Source: Campylobacter concisus (GTDB lineage Bacteria > Campylobacterota > Campylobacteria > Campylobacterales > Campylobacteraceae). Taken from it: 64,000 bases of DNA. Positions 27,111 to 35,342 of this stretch are shown piece after piece. The stretch's first letter is position 1, and each line of letters opens with the position of its first letter. The position numbers and the translations under genes are program-made. The notes beneath the pieces are model-generated. The model made no database searches and was not told where the DNA came from. It saw only the letters and a list, made by a program, of their open reading frames with translations. The stretch is from NCBI RefSeq assembly GCF_003048675.2, contig NZ_CP060707.1:682001-746000 (forward strand). Reading direction: 5' to 3'.

Positions 27111-27605
27111 ATGAAAGTTGGCATTTTGATGTTTGACAAGATAAATTTATTAAGCTTTGCCAAAATTTATGATTTTTTGCATAAATTTGAAGGTTTTAAC
27201 ATCAAAACCTACGCCCTAAAGCCTGAGATAGTCGATGAATTTGGCGTCAGGCTTCATCCTGAAATTTACGCTGAGAGCCTTTACGGCGTAGATATCTTGG
27301 TCGTGCCAGATGGCGTTGGAGCGCTTGGGCTAAGGTATGATGAGATATTTTTAAGCTGGATAAAAAGCTCAGCGAGTGCGAAATTTAAGATCGGCTTTGA
27401 CCTTGGCGTGCTCATCCTTGGCGGGGCTGGATTTTTAGAGGACAGAGAGGCTTGCATAAGGGGCGGATACAAAAACGCGCTGAGTGGCTACTGCGAGGTA
27501 AATGACGCTAAGATGTGCGAGAGCAGGGGTGTGATAAGTGTTAGCGAATTTGATGATGAGATCAAAGAGCAGCTTGCAAAAATCCTAAGTAAAGATAAAA
27601 TTTAA
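27111..27605 (+). CDS. DJ-1/PfpI-like protein lacking the nucleophilic cysteine
   Basis: 164 residues with the class I glutamine amidotransferase-like fold: KVGILMFDKINLLSFA at the start, DILVVPDGVG at 61-70 and the nucleophile-elbow region KIGFDLGVLILGGAGFL at 93-109. In active DJ-1/PfpI and AraC-N-terminal members this elbow reads CtG; here Asp97 stands at the Cys position. It is therefore probably not a protease or glyoxalase of the usual type and may be a binding protein. Ribosome-binding site AAAAGGAG, 11 nt after dapD, so likely co-transcribed. Confidence 0.75.
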   Translation: MKVGILMFDKINLLSFAKIYDFLHKFEGFNIKTYALKPEIVDEFGVRLHPEIYAESLYGVDILVVPDGVGALGLRYDEIFLSWIKSSASAKFKIGFDLGVLILGGAGFLEDREACIRGGYKNALSGYCEVNDAKMCESRGVISVSEFDDEIKEQLAKILSKDKI

Positions 27606-27635
27606 GGGCTTTGGCTCTTAAATTTGATAGAAATT

Positions 27636-28451
27636 TTATCTTTTTAATGAGCTTATGGCTTGTTTTATGGCGCTATTTACCGCTTCTAAATGCCACTTTA
27701 TCCACGTTGTGAAGTCAAAGTTTAAATTATTTTCAAGCTTTGTTGTCTGCTCTAAAATTTCATAATAATCTTTTTTATTTGCATAAATAACGCTGGAGAT
27801 AGAAAAAGTAGTGCGCCAAAGCCCTTGCCATACGGCCATTACCGTCATCATAAGGATGGATTATCACAAACCAAAGGTGCTCTAAGGCACTTTTTACATA
27901 GGCGTTTTCAGGGCTTTTATTGATAAAATTTAAAAAATTTCATCCTCTACGCGCTCTGCTGGCAAGGCTTCGTAGTGGATTTGCACATTTTTTGAAGGAG
28001 CTGAGACGACACTCATCTCATCATCTCTAAATTTAGCTCTTTTTATCTTGTGGTTTTTGCTTTGGCTATATTCAAACAAGGCATTGTGCCAGCCATGTAG
28101 CCGCTCGAAGTTCATAGGAGCTTTGTTTAAATTTGCATCAAGCAAAAGCGAGACTAGATTATCGCTATGTCTAGTCGCATAAGTGTCAGCTAAGCAGTCA
28201 AAATTTTCATCTAGTCTCTTTTTTACCGACGAGCGAATGCTTGATCTATTAAGTCTCTCGCCCTCTATGAGAGATGAGCTTATTATTTCATCTTCAAGTG
28301 CGCTAATTTGCGCCTTTAAAAGATCGCTTCTGCTGATCTTGCTTGTTATCTCTTTTAAAATTTCGTGATTTTGCTCTAGCTTTTTTATGATGGCGTCTAT
28401 CTCTCTTTTATCGAAAGAGAAATTTGGGTAGTTGGGATGTGCCATATCCAC
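27636..28451 (-). pseudogene. Fic-family (DUF4172) AMP-transferase gene, broken by two frameshifts
   Basis: The first part (28451 down to 27930, start GTG, or ATG at 28445) encodes the N-terminal WPxF-like domain (NYPNFSFDKREIDAI) and an intact class II inhibitory motif SSLIEG. It stops at 27930 within a T6 run. One base added there re-opens a frame holding the catalytic Fic loop HPYDDGNGR (27832-27858). A second shift near a T5 run (27803-27807) is needed to reach the typical SISSVIYANKKDYYEILE continuation, which ends at 27636, short of the usual C-terminus. Catalytic and inhibitory motifs are both readable, so decay looks recent, or the shifts are sequencing errors at homopolymers. Confidence 0.8.
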
Positions 28452-28492
28452 AGGTTTTGCATCAAATTTCTTTAAAATTATGGCTTTTGTGC

Positions 28493-28918
28493 CTATCTAT
28501 AAGGTCTTCTATACTCTCTTCTAGCGTCATTGTAGCCACGTCTATATCCACGCTCAAAACCATCGTCGTAGTCGTCATCGTTATAGTAGCCTCCACGGTA
28601 ACCACGCTGAAATCTATCAAATCTTTCGTACTCATTTTGATAGTATGGGCGGTAGTTAGGCGGATATGGCGCATAGTTTGGATCAATAGGATAGTAGCCA
28701 CTCATGCGGCAGCTATCCTCATCAAAATCTTTCAATCCAAAACGAAATTTATATCCGTCTATCTTTTTACTAAGGGCGTCGTAGTTTCTCGTGTCGCCAT
28801 AAAATTTAGCCATTTCTCTTTCGTTTATAAGTTTGCAAAGCCCGATCTCTATCTTTTTAGTATAGTTTACAGCTAGCAACATCGTAAATGTACAAAACAA
28901 AATGGCTATAAATTTCAT
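28493..28918 (-). CDS. Small secreted Tyr/Arg/Asp-rich protein
   Basis: 141 residues. A signal peptide (cut near LLAVNYTK) leads to a short folded part with two Cys (IGLCKLI and EDSCRMSG). From about residue 80 there is a low-complexity tail of Tyr, Pro, Arg, Asp and Gly (YPIDPNYAPYPPNYRPYY; YRGGYYNDDDYDDGFERGYR). Such tails are seen in surface or matrix-binding proteins; function unknown. AGGAG precedes the ATG. It starts 1 nt after the stop of the CsgG-like gene, so the two are almost certainly one operon. Confidence 0.72.
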   Translation of the reverse strand: MKFIAILFCTFTMLLAVNYTKKIEIGLCKLINEREMAKFYGDTRNYDALSKKIDGYKFRFGLKDFDEDSCRMSGYYPIDPNYAPYPPNYRPYYQNEYERFDRFQRGYRGGYYNDDDYDDGFERGYRRGYNDARREYRRPYR

Positions 28919-28919
28919 C

Positions 28920-29714
28920 TTAGTCTCCTATTTTTATATTTCCGCCTTTGCCAAGACCGCCTTTTACATTTTGGACTTTATAGTCTTTTAGCGCGACTAT
29001 AAGTTGGTTCATAGCGTCCATAAAAGCATTTACGATCATTCTGCCCTCTGGTGTCTTTGTGTAGCCACCAAGTCCAGCGCTCACACGCGAAAATGAATTT
29101 GACCCCATGCCAAAGAAGTCAAAGTTGCTATCACTGCCGACTGCACCAGCGATCTGTACGCCTGAGCGGTTGTCTATGAGAAGCAAAGATGTTTGTGTTT
29201 CGCTCTTTGAAAAGCCTCCGCTTACCTTGCCAGCAACGTTGCCAAAGACAGCGCCTACAAGTCCGCTGATACCGCCAGTGTCCTCTTTGCTAAATGTGAT
29301 CTCTGGCTGCATGGTATAATCAGCCGCTACGACTTGACCTTTGTGAAATTTAGAGCCTTTTCTTAGCTCGCCACTAGCTTCAAGCGCGCGCTCTTGCATC
29401 ATATTATCCATACTTCTGCCACGCTCTACGATGACGAAGCAGCCAGTTTGCTGAGCTAAGATCCTTAGCACCGGCACTGTTGAGCCAAGCTGATAATCTC
29501 TAGTTAGATATGAGTACCATGAACTACTTTGATCCTCGTAAAAAGACAATGTTCCTAGCGTTTGGCTGCAACGCTCGATTTTCGTGTTGGCATTTTTGGC
29601 TGTATCTCCTGCTGCGGCACCAGTTACACCGCTATTGCTGCTAGCGCATCCAGCAAATAAACAAAGAGCGGCAACGCTGCTAAAGACCTTAGATGCTAAA
29701 AATCTCTTTTTCAT
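28920..29714 (-). CDS. CsgG/HfaB-like outer-membrane lipoprotein
   Basis: 264 residues. The signal peptide ends with lipobox FAGC (Cys about residue 23). CsgG-domain features follow: VPVLRILAQQTGCFVIVERGRSMDNMMQERAL (in parts), VVAADYTMQPEITF, then two strands rich in Gly and Ser (GLVGAVFGNVAGKVSGGFSKSETQTSLLLIDNRSG, in parts) and a C-terminal helix (IVNAFMDAMNQLIVALKDYKV). CsgG forms an oligomeric export channel for curli subunits in E. coli; no csgA, csgB or csgE-like gene is present here. AAAAAGGA precedes the ATG. Its operon partner is the Tyr/Arg-rich secreted protein downstream. Confidence 0.82.
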   Translation of the reverse strand: MKKRFLASKVFSSVAALCLFAGCASSNSGVTGAAAGDTAKNANTKIERCSQTLGTLSFYEDQSSSWYSYLTRDYQLGSTVPVLRILAQQTGCFVIVERGRSMDNMMQERALEASGELRKGSKFHKGQVVAADYTMQPEITFSKEDTGGISGLVGAVFGNVAGKVSGGFSKSETQTSLLLIDNRSGVQIAGAVGSDSNFDFFGMGSNSFSRVSAGLGGYTKTPEGRMIVNAFMDAMNQLIVALKDYKVQNVKGGLGKGGNIKIGD

Positions 29715-29816
29715 GAAGATCCTTTTTAATGTAATTAGAAGTTCAAATATTATAAGAAAATAATATTTTGTGAAAACTTAAATTTTAAAAGAAAAATATA
29801 AAAGTAAAATTTAAGC

Positions 29817-29835
29817 GGCCAGCAAGATGCCAGCC
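29817..29835 (-). terminator. Weak hairpin after glmS
   Basis: On the minus strand GGCTGGC and GCTGGCC pair (seven pairs, two G-T) around a five-base loop, then an AT-rich stretch. It is 7 nt after the glmS stop. Confidence 0.4.
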
Positions 29836-29842
29836 ACATAAA

Positions 29843-31654
29843 TTATTCGACAGTTACGCTTTTTGCGAGGTTTCTTGGCATATCGACATTGTTGCCAAGT
29901 CTAACAGAAATTTCAAGTGCAAGTAGCTGAAGCACAAGCATCATCTCGAAAAATTCGCTCATATAGTGATCTTGAACGCTTGTTTTTACGTAGTCATCAC
30001 TTAGTTCAAACTCAAGCGGACTTATCGCTAGGATATATGCATCTCTTGCAGCAAGCTCTTCGACATTGCTCTTTGCCTTTTCATAAAGTAAATTTTGAGG
30101 CATTAAAGCGATCGTAAATAGCTTCTCATCTGCAAGTGCGATAGGACCGTGCTTCATCTCGCCTGATGGATAGCCTTCGGCGTGAAGATATGAAATCTCT
30201 TTAAGTTTTAACGCACCTTCAAGCGCAAGCGGATAGAAGATGTCTCTACCGATGAAGAAGAAGCCATGACCGTGCAAATAGTGCTTGCTTAGGCGGTGAA
30301 GCTTCTCTTGCAAAGTGTTATCTATATTTAAAATTTGTGGTATATGAAGAAGCGTTTTGATCTCATGATCAAGCTCTTTTTTGCTGATAGATCCCTTTGC
30401 AGATGCCATTTGAAGTACAAGCATCCAAAGCACGATGATCTGCGTTGCAAATGCCTTTGTACTTGCCACACCTTTTTCGATGCCAGCGCGAGTTAGAAGC
30501 GTGTTATCAGCTAGCCTAACGATAGAAGAGTTATCGACGTTGCAAATCGCAAGTGTCTTTAGCCCAGCCTCTTTTGCTATCCTAAGTGCCTCAAGAGTAT
30601 CAGCTGTCTCGCCACTTTGTGAGATGACGATAAAAAGCGAGTTTTTGTTTAGATAAGGCTTTCTATATCTAAATTCGCTCGCCACTTCGACCTTTGTTCT
30701 AACTTTAGCAAGTCTTTCAAAAAGATAGCTTGCAGTTAGTGCTGCATGATAGCTCGTACCGCACGCACAAAGTACGACATCATCGATGCCTTTTAGGTAT
30801 TCGTCGTCTAAATTTTCAAGGGTGACTTTGTGGTTTTTAACTCTGCCCATGATGGTTTCAGATACGACTGCACCTTGCTCGTAAATTTCTTTCTCCATAA
30901 AAAATGTATAACCCTCTTTTTGGGCATAGCTCTTATCTTTTGGCAGTGCGTTAAAGGTTATGCTAGCTTTTTTGCCGTGTTTAAAAACAGCTATCTCGTC
31001 TAAGCTCACATAGCCGTAGTTATTGTCATCAAGATATGCCACTTCGGTTGCGTTGCCAATAAGCGGCGCATCTGATGAGGCAAAATATACCTCTTTTTTG
31101 TCACTTTTGCCTATTGCCATAGGGGCGGCATCTTTTGCGAAAAATATCTTATCAGGTGCAGTTTTAGTGATAAGTAGCGTCGCATAAGCGCCTCTTAGCT
31201 TTGCGATAGTCGCCTCATAAGCTTTAAATGGGTCTTTTTTCTCTTTTAAAATTTCTTCAAAAAGATGCACGATCACTTCGGTGTCGGTTTGGCTCATAAA
31301 TTTCACGCCCTTTGCCTCAAGCTCATCTTTAAGCTCTTTGTAGTTTTCGATGATGCCGTTATGAACGACAAATGAGTGCTCGCCAAGGTGCGGGTGAGCA
31401 TTGATCTCAGTTGGTTTGCCGTGAGTTGCCCAGCGTGTGTGACCTATCGCCACGCCAAAGCCCTCTGATGTAAAGTCCTTTGTCTTTAGGGCTAAATTTT
31501 CAAGTTTGCCGACCGCTTTAAAGAAGTCGATCTTGCCATCACTCATCACAGCCATGCCAGCGCTGTCGTATCCGCGATACTCAAGCTCTTTTAGACCGCT
31601 TAAAATGACCTCTTTTTTCTCTTTATCTCCGATGTATCCTACGATTCCACACAT
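29843..31654 (-). CDS. glmS: Glutamine-fructose-6-phosphate aminotransferase
   Basis: First step to UDP-GlcNAc. The 603 residues begin MCGIVGYIGDKE, so Cys2 is the N-terminal glutaminase nucleophile. The glutaminase part shows GHTRWATHGKP and HNGIIENY. Two SIS domains follow (VVLCACGTSYHAALTA and FIVISQSGETADTLEALR) and the end is RNLAKSVTVE, the family terminus. The gene starts 3 nt after glnD. GlmU for the same pathway is at 52796. No glmS ribozyme is visible upstream. Confidence 0.97.
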   Translation of the reverse strand: MCGIVGYIGDKEKKEVILSGLKELEYRGYDSAGMAVMSDGKIDFFKAVGKLENLALKTKDFTSEGFGVAIGHTRWATHGKPTEINAHPHLGEHSFVVHNGIIENYKELKDELEAKGVKFMSQTDTEVIVHLFEEILKEKKDPFKAYEATIAKLRGAYATLLITKTAPDKIFFAKDAAPMAIGKSDKKEVYFASSDAPLIGNATEVAYLDDNNYGYVSLDEIAVFKHGKKASITFNALPKDKSYAQKEGYTFFMEKEIYEQGAVVSETIMGRVKNHKVTLENLDDEYLKGIDDVVLCACGTSYHAALTASYLFERLAKVRTKVEVASEFRYRKPYLNKNSLFIVISQSGETADTLEALRIAKEAGLKTLAICNVDNSSIVRLADNTLLTRAGIEKGVASTKAFATQIIVLWMLVLQMASAKGSISKKELDHEIKTLLHIPQILNIDNTLQEKLHRLSKHYLHGHGFFFIGRDIFYPLALEGALKLKEISYLHAEGYPSGEMKHGPIALADEKLFTIALMPQNLLYEKAKSNVEELAARDAYILAISPLEFELSDDYVKTSVQDHYMSEFFEMMLVLQLLALEISVRLGNNVDMPRNLAKSVTVE

Positions 31655-31657
31655 GTT

Positions 31658-34156
31658 TTACTCGCTTATTAATAAATTTAATATCTCTTCGCCTTTACTC
31701 TCAAGTCGCTCGTTTTTCTCGATCAAAAAGAGATTTCTCGTTCTATTTTTAACCGTCTGAATTCTAGCACTCGTGACTTGAAAATGAAGCCTGTCAAAAA
31801 CACTCATCACATAAGCCATTAGCCCACGCTGATCTTTTGCGTTGATGCTAAGTTTGGCGTAATCTTTTGAGTGATTTAGCTCGAAGTTTATCTCATCTTT
31901 GTTAATATTTGGTTTCAAAGGCTCTCTTAAAACCTCGCTATTTAGGGATTTTAGGGCTAAAATTTTAGTGTTTTCAAGCTCATGATTTTTTACATTTTGG
32001 TTAAAGTCAAGCCTGATATAAAATTTCTTCTCAAAAAGCTCAAATATCTCCATATATGCAAGGTCAAATTTGGCAAATTCATAGAGCAGGGCGCTTAAAT
32101 TTAGGCTCTTGTTTGTATAAATTTGAATGCTTAAATTTTTAGTATTGTTTATGAAAATTTCTGTTTCGTTTAAGCTGTCAGCCACTTTGCTTAAATTTAT
32201 GATCTCGCTCGCGCTATATTTTGTAAAGACCAAATTTGATGTGATCTTAAAAATTTTCTCTTGCAGCTTTGGCTCAAGCGCCAAAAACTCGCTATTTCGT
32301 TTTATAGACTGCTCTTTTTTTACCCGCCTTGTCGCTTCATCAAGTAAATTTTCATCGCTAAATGCGCTAAGAGAAATTTCATAAAGCTCTCTTAAAAGCT
32401 TTGCTGTGTAGGCGTTGTAAAGCCTCTCATTTGTGGCGTTTATCACGCAGTAGCTAAGGATGTAAAGTAGCTTTAAGACCTGTTTGTCGCCAAGCTTTGA
32501 TATGAAGGCGAAGATGACGCGCTGTGAGTAGATGTCCTCTCTGTTTGAGACGTTGCTCATTAGGGTGTGATATTTTATCAAGATGACGCCGATGTTGATA
32601 GCTTTTTGGCTTAAATTTAGCTTGTTCGCGTAGGCTCTAAAGATGTTTGCGCCGATGTTTGCGTGATCTTTGCCGCCAAGTCCTTTGCCAACGTCATGCA
32701 TAAGCGTCACGATCTTTAGCATCGTTTTGCCCTCTAAGCAAAGCTCAGTGTAGAGATTTTTTATAAATTTATCTTTTATATTTTCAAGAAATTTGACACT
32801 TAAGATGCTATGCTCATCAACCGTAAATTCGTGATAGCCGTCATATTCTGCTAGCTGGGAGATGTGCTCCATCGGTTTTATCAAAATTTGTATCATCTGT
32901 GCATCGAGCAATGATTTTAAGATAGCGTAGGAATTTTCTCTTAAAAATATCTTCTTAAACTCGCTTATAGCGCGCTCTAGACCATCTTTTGTGATGATGG
33001 CTCGCTTGATATAAAAGATCGCGCTTATATCAAATTTATAATCCACATCTTTTAGCTCTAAAAGCTCATTTATGAGATCCTCGATGAGCGCTGGCTTTTT
33101 GTGAAGTGGCACGTAGATGACGCCATTTATCTCATAAAAGCCATTTTTTAGCCTAGCAAATTTTCTCTGCTCGAAGCTTAGCTCGCTTTTGAAAAATGGC
33201 CTACAAAGCGAAGCTGCGATAAATCTTGAGTAGATGGCTATATTATTCATCGAGCTTAGCATCTTTTGGCTGATGACGCTTTCGTTGTCTTGCAGTTTTT
33301 TGGACTTTGTCTGCATAAAATTTGTCGTGATCTCGACACTTGAAGCGCTGAAAGTATCGGTGTTTTGTGTTAAATTTAAAGCACTTAGCAAGCTTAGTAA
33401 AAAATCCACATTTAGATTAAAACTAGCGATCTCTTTTTCATTCATCACTTTAAGAGCTTGTGATCTAACTGAAACGTCGCTATCAAGGCAGTTCAGTATG
33501 CAGTTTAAGTGGTAAATTTCATCGATCCCACCAAAGCCACTTTTTAAATTTGGCTCTTGTGCCAAGTAGCTTATGCTAGAAAATGGCAAAAATGCCTTTA
33601 AATGGTAGTTTAAAAAGGCTTTTTTATCAAATTCTTTTATCTTTATGATCTCGCTTTTTACTAGGCGGTAGAGGCTTTTTGAGCCGCAGATGTAGCGAAG
33701 TTGTGAGGTTTCGCTTTTAAATTTAAGGTCATCTTTGAAATTTACAAAAATTTCATCCACTTCGGCAATTTTTATCACAATTTTTATGCCAGAGCCATCT
33801 AAAATTTCAGAAAATTCTTTTAAGAAATTTTTTATATTATAGCCCTTTAAATTTTTATAAACTAGTAAAATTTCAAGCTCGCTATTTGCGCTAAGTAGCG
33901 TTTGAGCGTATTTACCAGTGGCTAGAACGCTAAAAGCAAAGCTGTCATTTTGTGGCACAAACTCATCAAAAAATTCTCGCATAGTTTCATTTAAATAAGA
34001 TTTTATAAAATCATCATACTCTTTGGCTAAGAAATTTGTGAAATTTCTGCCTTGATTTTTTTGAAAATGTTTTGGCAAATTTGCCTTAAAATCAAGAAAT
34101 TTCTCTTTGATCCTTGAATAATTATCGCTATTTTTGGCACTTTTATCAGCTAGCAT
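31658..34156 (-). CDS. glnD: GlnD-like PII-modifying protein with degenerate nucleotidyltransferase motif
   Basis: 832 residues with the GlnD order: nucleotidyltransferase domain (about 60-170), linker, HD domain (about 445-540) and two ACT domains (about 690-832). The HD residues are intact (His449, LMHDVGKG with His487-Asp488, YHTLMSNVSNREDI). The nucleotidyltransferase motif, GGYGR..L...SDxDLL in active enzymes, reads TGKYAQTLLSANSELEILL at 80-98. The second Gly and the Arg are lost, and both metal-binding Asp are Glu93 and Glu95. The GGLRD segment is changed to GGIDEI. PII uridylylation is therefore doubtful, while the HD (deuridylylation) part could work. It is 3 nt upstream of glmS on the same strand. 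Confidence 0.85.
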   Translation of the reverse strand: MLADKSAKNSDNYSRIKEKFLDFKANLPKHFQKNQGRNFTNFLAKEYDDFIKSYLNETMREFFDEFVPQNDSFAFSVLATGKYAQTLLSANSELEILLVYKNLKGYNIKNFLKEFSEILDGSGIKIVIKIAEVDEIFVNFKDDLKFKSETSQLRYICGSKSLYRLVKSEIIKIKEFDKKAFLNYHLKAFLPFSSISYLAQEPNLKSGFGGIDEIYHLNCILNCLDSDVSVRSQALKVMNEKEIASFNLNVDFLLSLLSALNLTQNTDTFSASSVEITTNFMQTKSKKLQDNESVISQKMLSSMNNIAIYSRFIAASLCRPFFKSELSFEQRKFARLKNGFYEINGVIYVPLHKKPALIEDLINELLELKDVDYKFDISAIFYIKRAIITKDGLERAISEFKKIFLRENSYAILKSLLDAQMIQILIKPMEHISQLAEYDGYHEFTVDEHSILSVKFLENIKDKFIKNLYTELCLEGKTMLKIVTLMHDVGKGLGGKDHANIGANIFRAYANKLNLSQKAINIGVILIKYHTLMSNVSNREDIYSQRVIFAFISKLGDKQVLKLLYILSYCVINATNERLYNAYTAKLLRELYEISLSAFSDENLLDEATRRVKKEQSIKRNSEFLALEPKLQEKIFKITSNLVFTKYSASEIINLSKVADSLNETEIFINNTKNLSIQIYTNKSLNLSALLYEFAKFDLAYMEIFELFEKKFYIRLDFNQNVKNHELENTKILALKSLNSEVLREPLKPNINKDEINFELNHSKDYAKLSINAKDQRGLMAYVMSVFDRLHFQVTSARIQTVKNRTRNLFLIEKNERLESKGEEILNLLISE

Positions 34157-34269
34157 TTAGTGTTTCCATTGTTAAAAATATCTTGGCAAATGTTACATAA
34201 TTTTTGCAAAAACAAAGCTTTATTTGCTTATAATAAAGCCTTAAGTTCAGCTTTAGGACGATATAAATA

Positions 34270-35331
34270 ATGAATCTATTACAAAAACTAGAAAGTGGCG
34301 AGAGATTAAGTAAGCAAGAGGCTTTTTCGCTTTATGAGCTTGATCTTTTTACCTTGGCTAAATTTGCCGACAAAAAGCGCAGAAAACTGCACGGCAACAA
34401 GGTCTTTTTTAACGTAAATCGCCATATCAATCCAACAAATATCTGTGCTGACATCTGTAAATTTTGCGCATTTTCGGCCCACAGAAAAAATCCAAATCCA
34501 TACCTAATGAGCCACGAAGAAATTTTAAAGATCGTTGATGAGAGCGTGAGCCACGGCGTAAAAGAGATACACATCGTCTCCGCCCACAACGCAACTAGCG
34601 GCTGGCAGTGGTACTTAGAAATTTTTAAAAAGATAAAGGCAGCTCATCCAGAGCTTCATGTAAAGGCGATGACGGCGGCTGAGATCGACTTTTTATCAAG
34701 GCATTACGGCTTAAGCTACGATGAGGTGATAGAAAAGATGCTCGAATATGGCGTCGATAGCATGCCAGGCGGCGGGGCTGAAATTTTTGATGAAGAGATC
34801 AGGGCTAAAATTTGCAAAGGCAAAGTAAGTAGCGAGAACTGGCTAAATATCCACAAAATGTGGCACGATAAAGGCAGACAAAGCAACGCAACAATGCTTT
34901 TTGGCCACATAGAAAGCCGCGAAAATAGGATCGATCACATGCTAAGGATAAGGGACTTGCAAGATGAAACTGGCGGATTTAACGCATTTATCCCGCTAGT
35001 TTATCAAAGAGAAAATAACTACTTAAAAGATGTGAAATTTCTAGGATCGGCTGAAATTTTAAAGACTATGGCGATATCTCGCTTGGTGCTTGATAATGTC
35101 CCACATATAAAGGCATACTGGGCCACATCGACGCTAAATTTAGCGATGATCGCTCAGGAATTTGGCGCTGATGATCTTGATGGCACGATAGAAAAAGAGA
35201 GCATACAAAGTGCAGCTGGCGCAAATAGCGCAAATGGCGTTACACTAAAGACATTTTGCGATCTTATTAAAACATCTGGTTTTACGCCGGTTGAGCGTGA
35301 TAGCTTATATAACGAACTTAAAATTTACTAA
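34270..35331 (+). CDS. mqnE: Aminofutalosine synthase MqnE
   Basis: Radical SAM enzyme of the futalosine menaquinone pathway. The 353 residues show the cluster motif CADICKFCAF (CxxxCxxC), NRHINPTNIC before it, SAHNATSGWQWYLEIF, then SMPGGGAEIFDEEIRAKIC and ATMLFGHIESRENRIDHM, the last of which favours MqnE over the related MqnC. Ribosome-binding site AGGA is a little distant. It is 11 nt upstream of the purine permease gene. Campylobacters make menaquinone by this route. Confidence 0.92.
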   Translation: MNLLQKLESGERLSKQEAFSLYELDLFTLAKFADKKRRKLHGNKVFFNVNRHINPTNICADICKFCAFSAHRKNPNPYLMSHEEILKIVDESVSHGVKEIHIVSAHNATSGWQWYLEIFKKIKAAHPELHVKAMTAAEIDFLSRHYGLSYDEVIEKMLEYGVDSMPGGGAEIFDEEIRAKICKGKVSSENWLNIHKMWHDKGRQSNATMLFGHIESRENRIDHMLRIRDLQDETGGFNAFIPLVYQRENNYLKDVKFLGSAEILKTMAISRLVLDNVPHIKAYWATSTLNLAMIAQEFGADDLDGTIEKESIQSAAGANSANGVTLKTFCDLIKTSGFTPVERDSLYNELKIY

Positions 35332-35342
35332 AGGAGCTTGGG

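Noticed and set aside
28424-28876. Plus-strand open frame of 150 codons opposite the Tyr/Arg-rich gene
   Set aside because: It is the mirror of low-complexity codons of the minus-strand gene, which has a signal peptide, a good ribosome-binding site and a 1-nt spacing to csgG.
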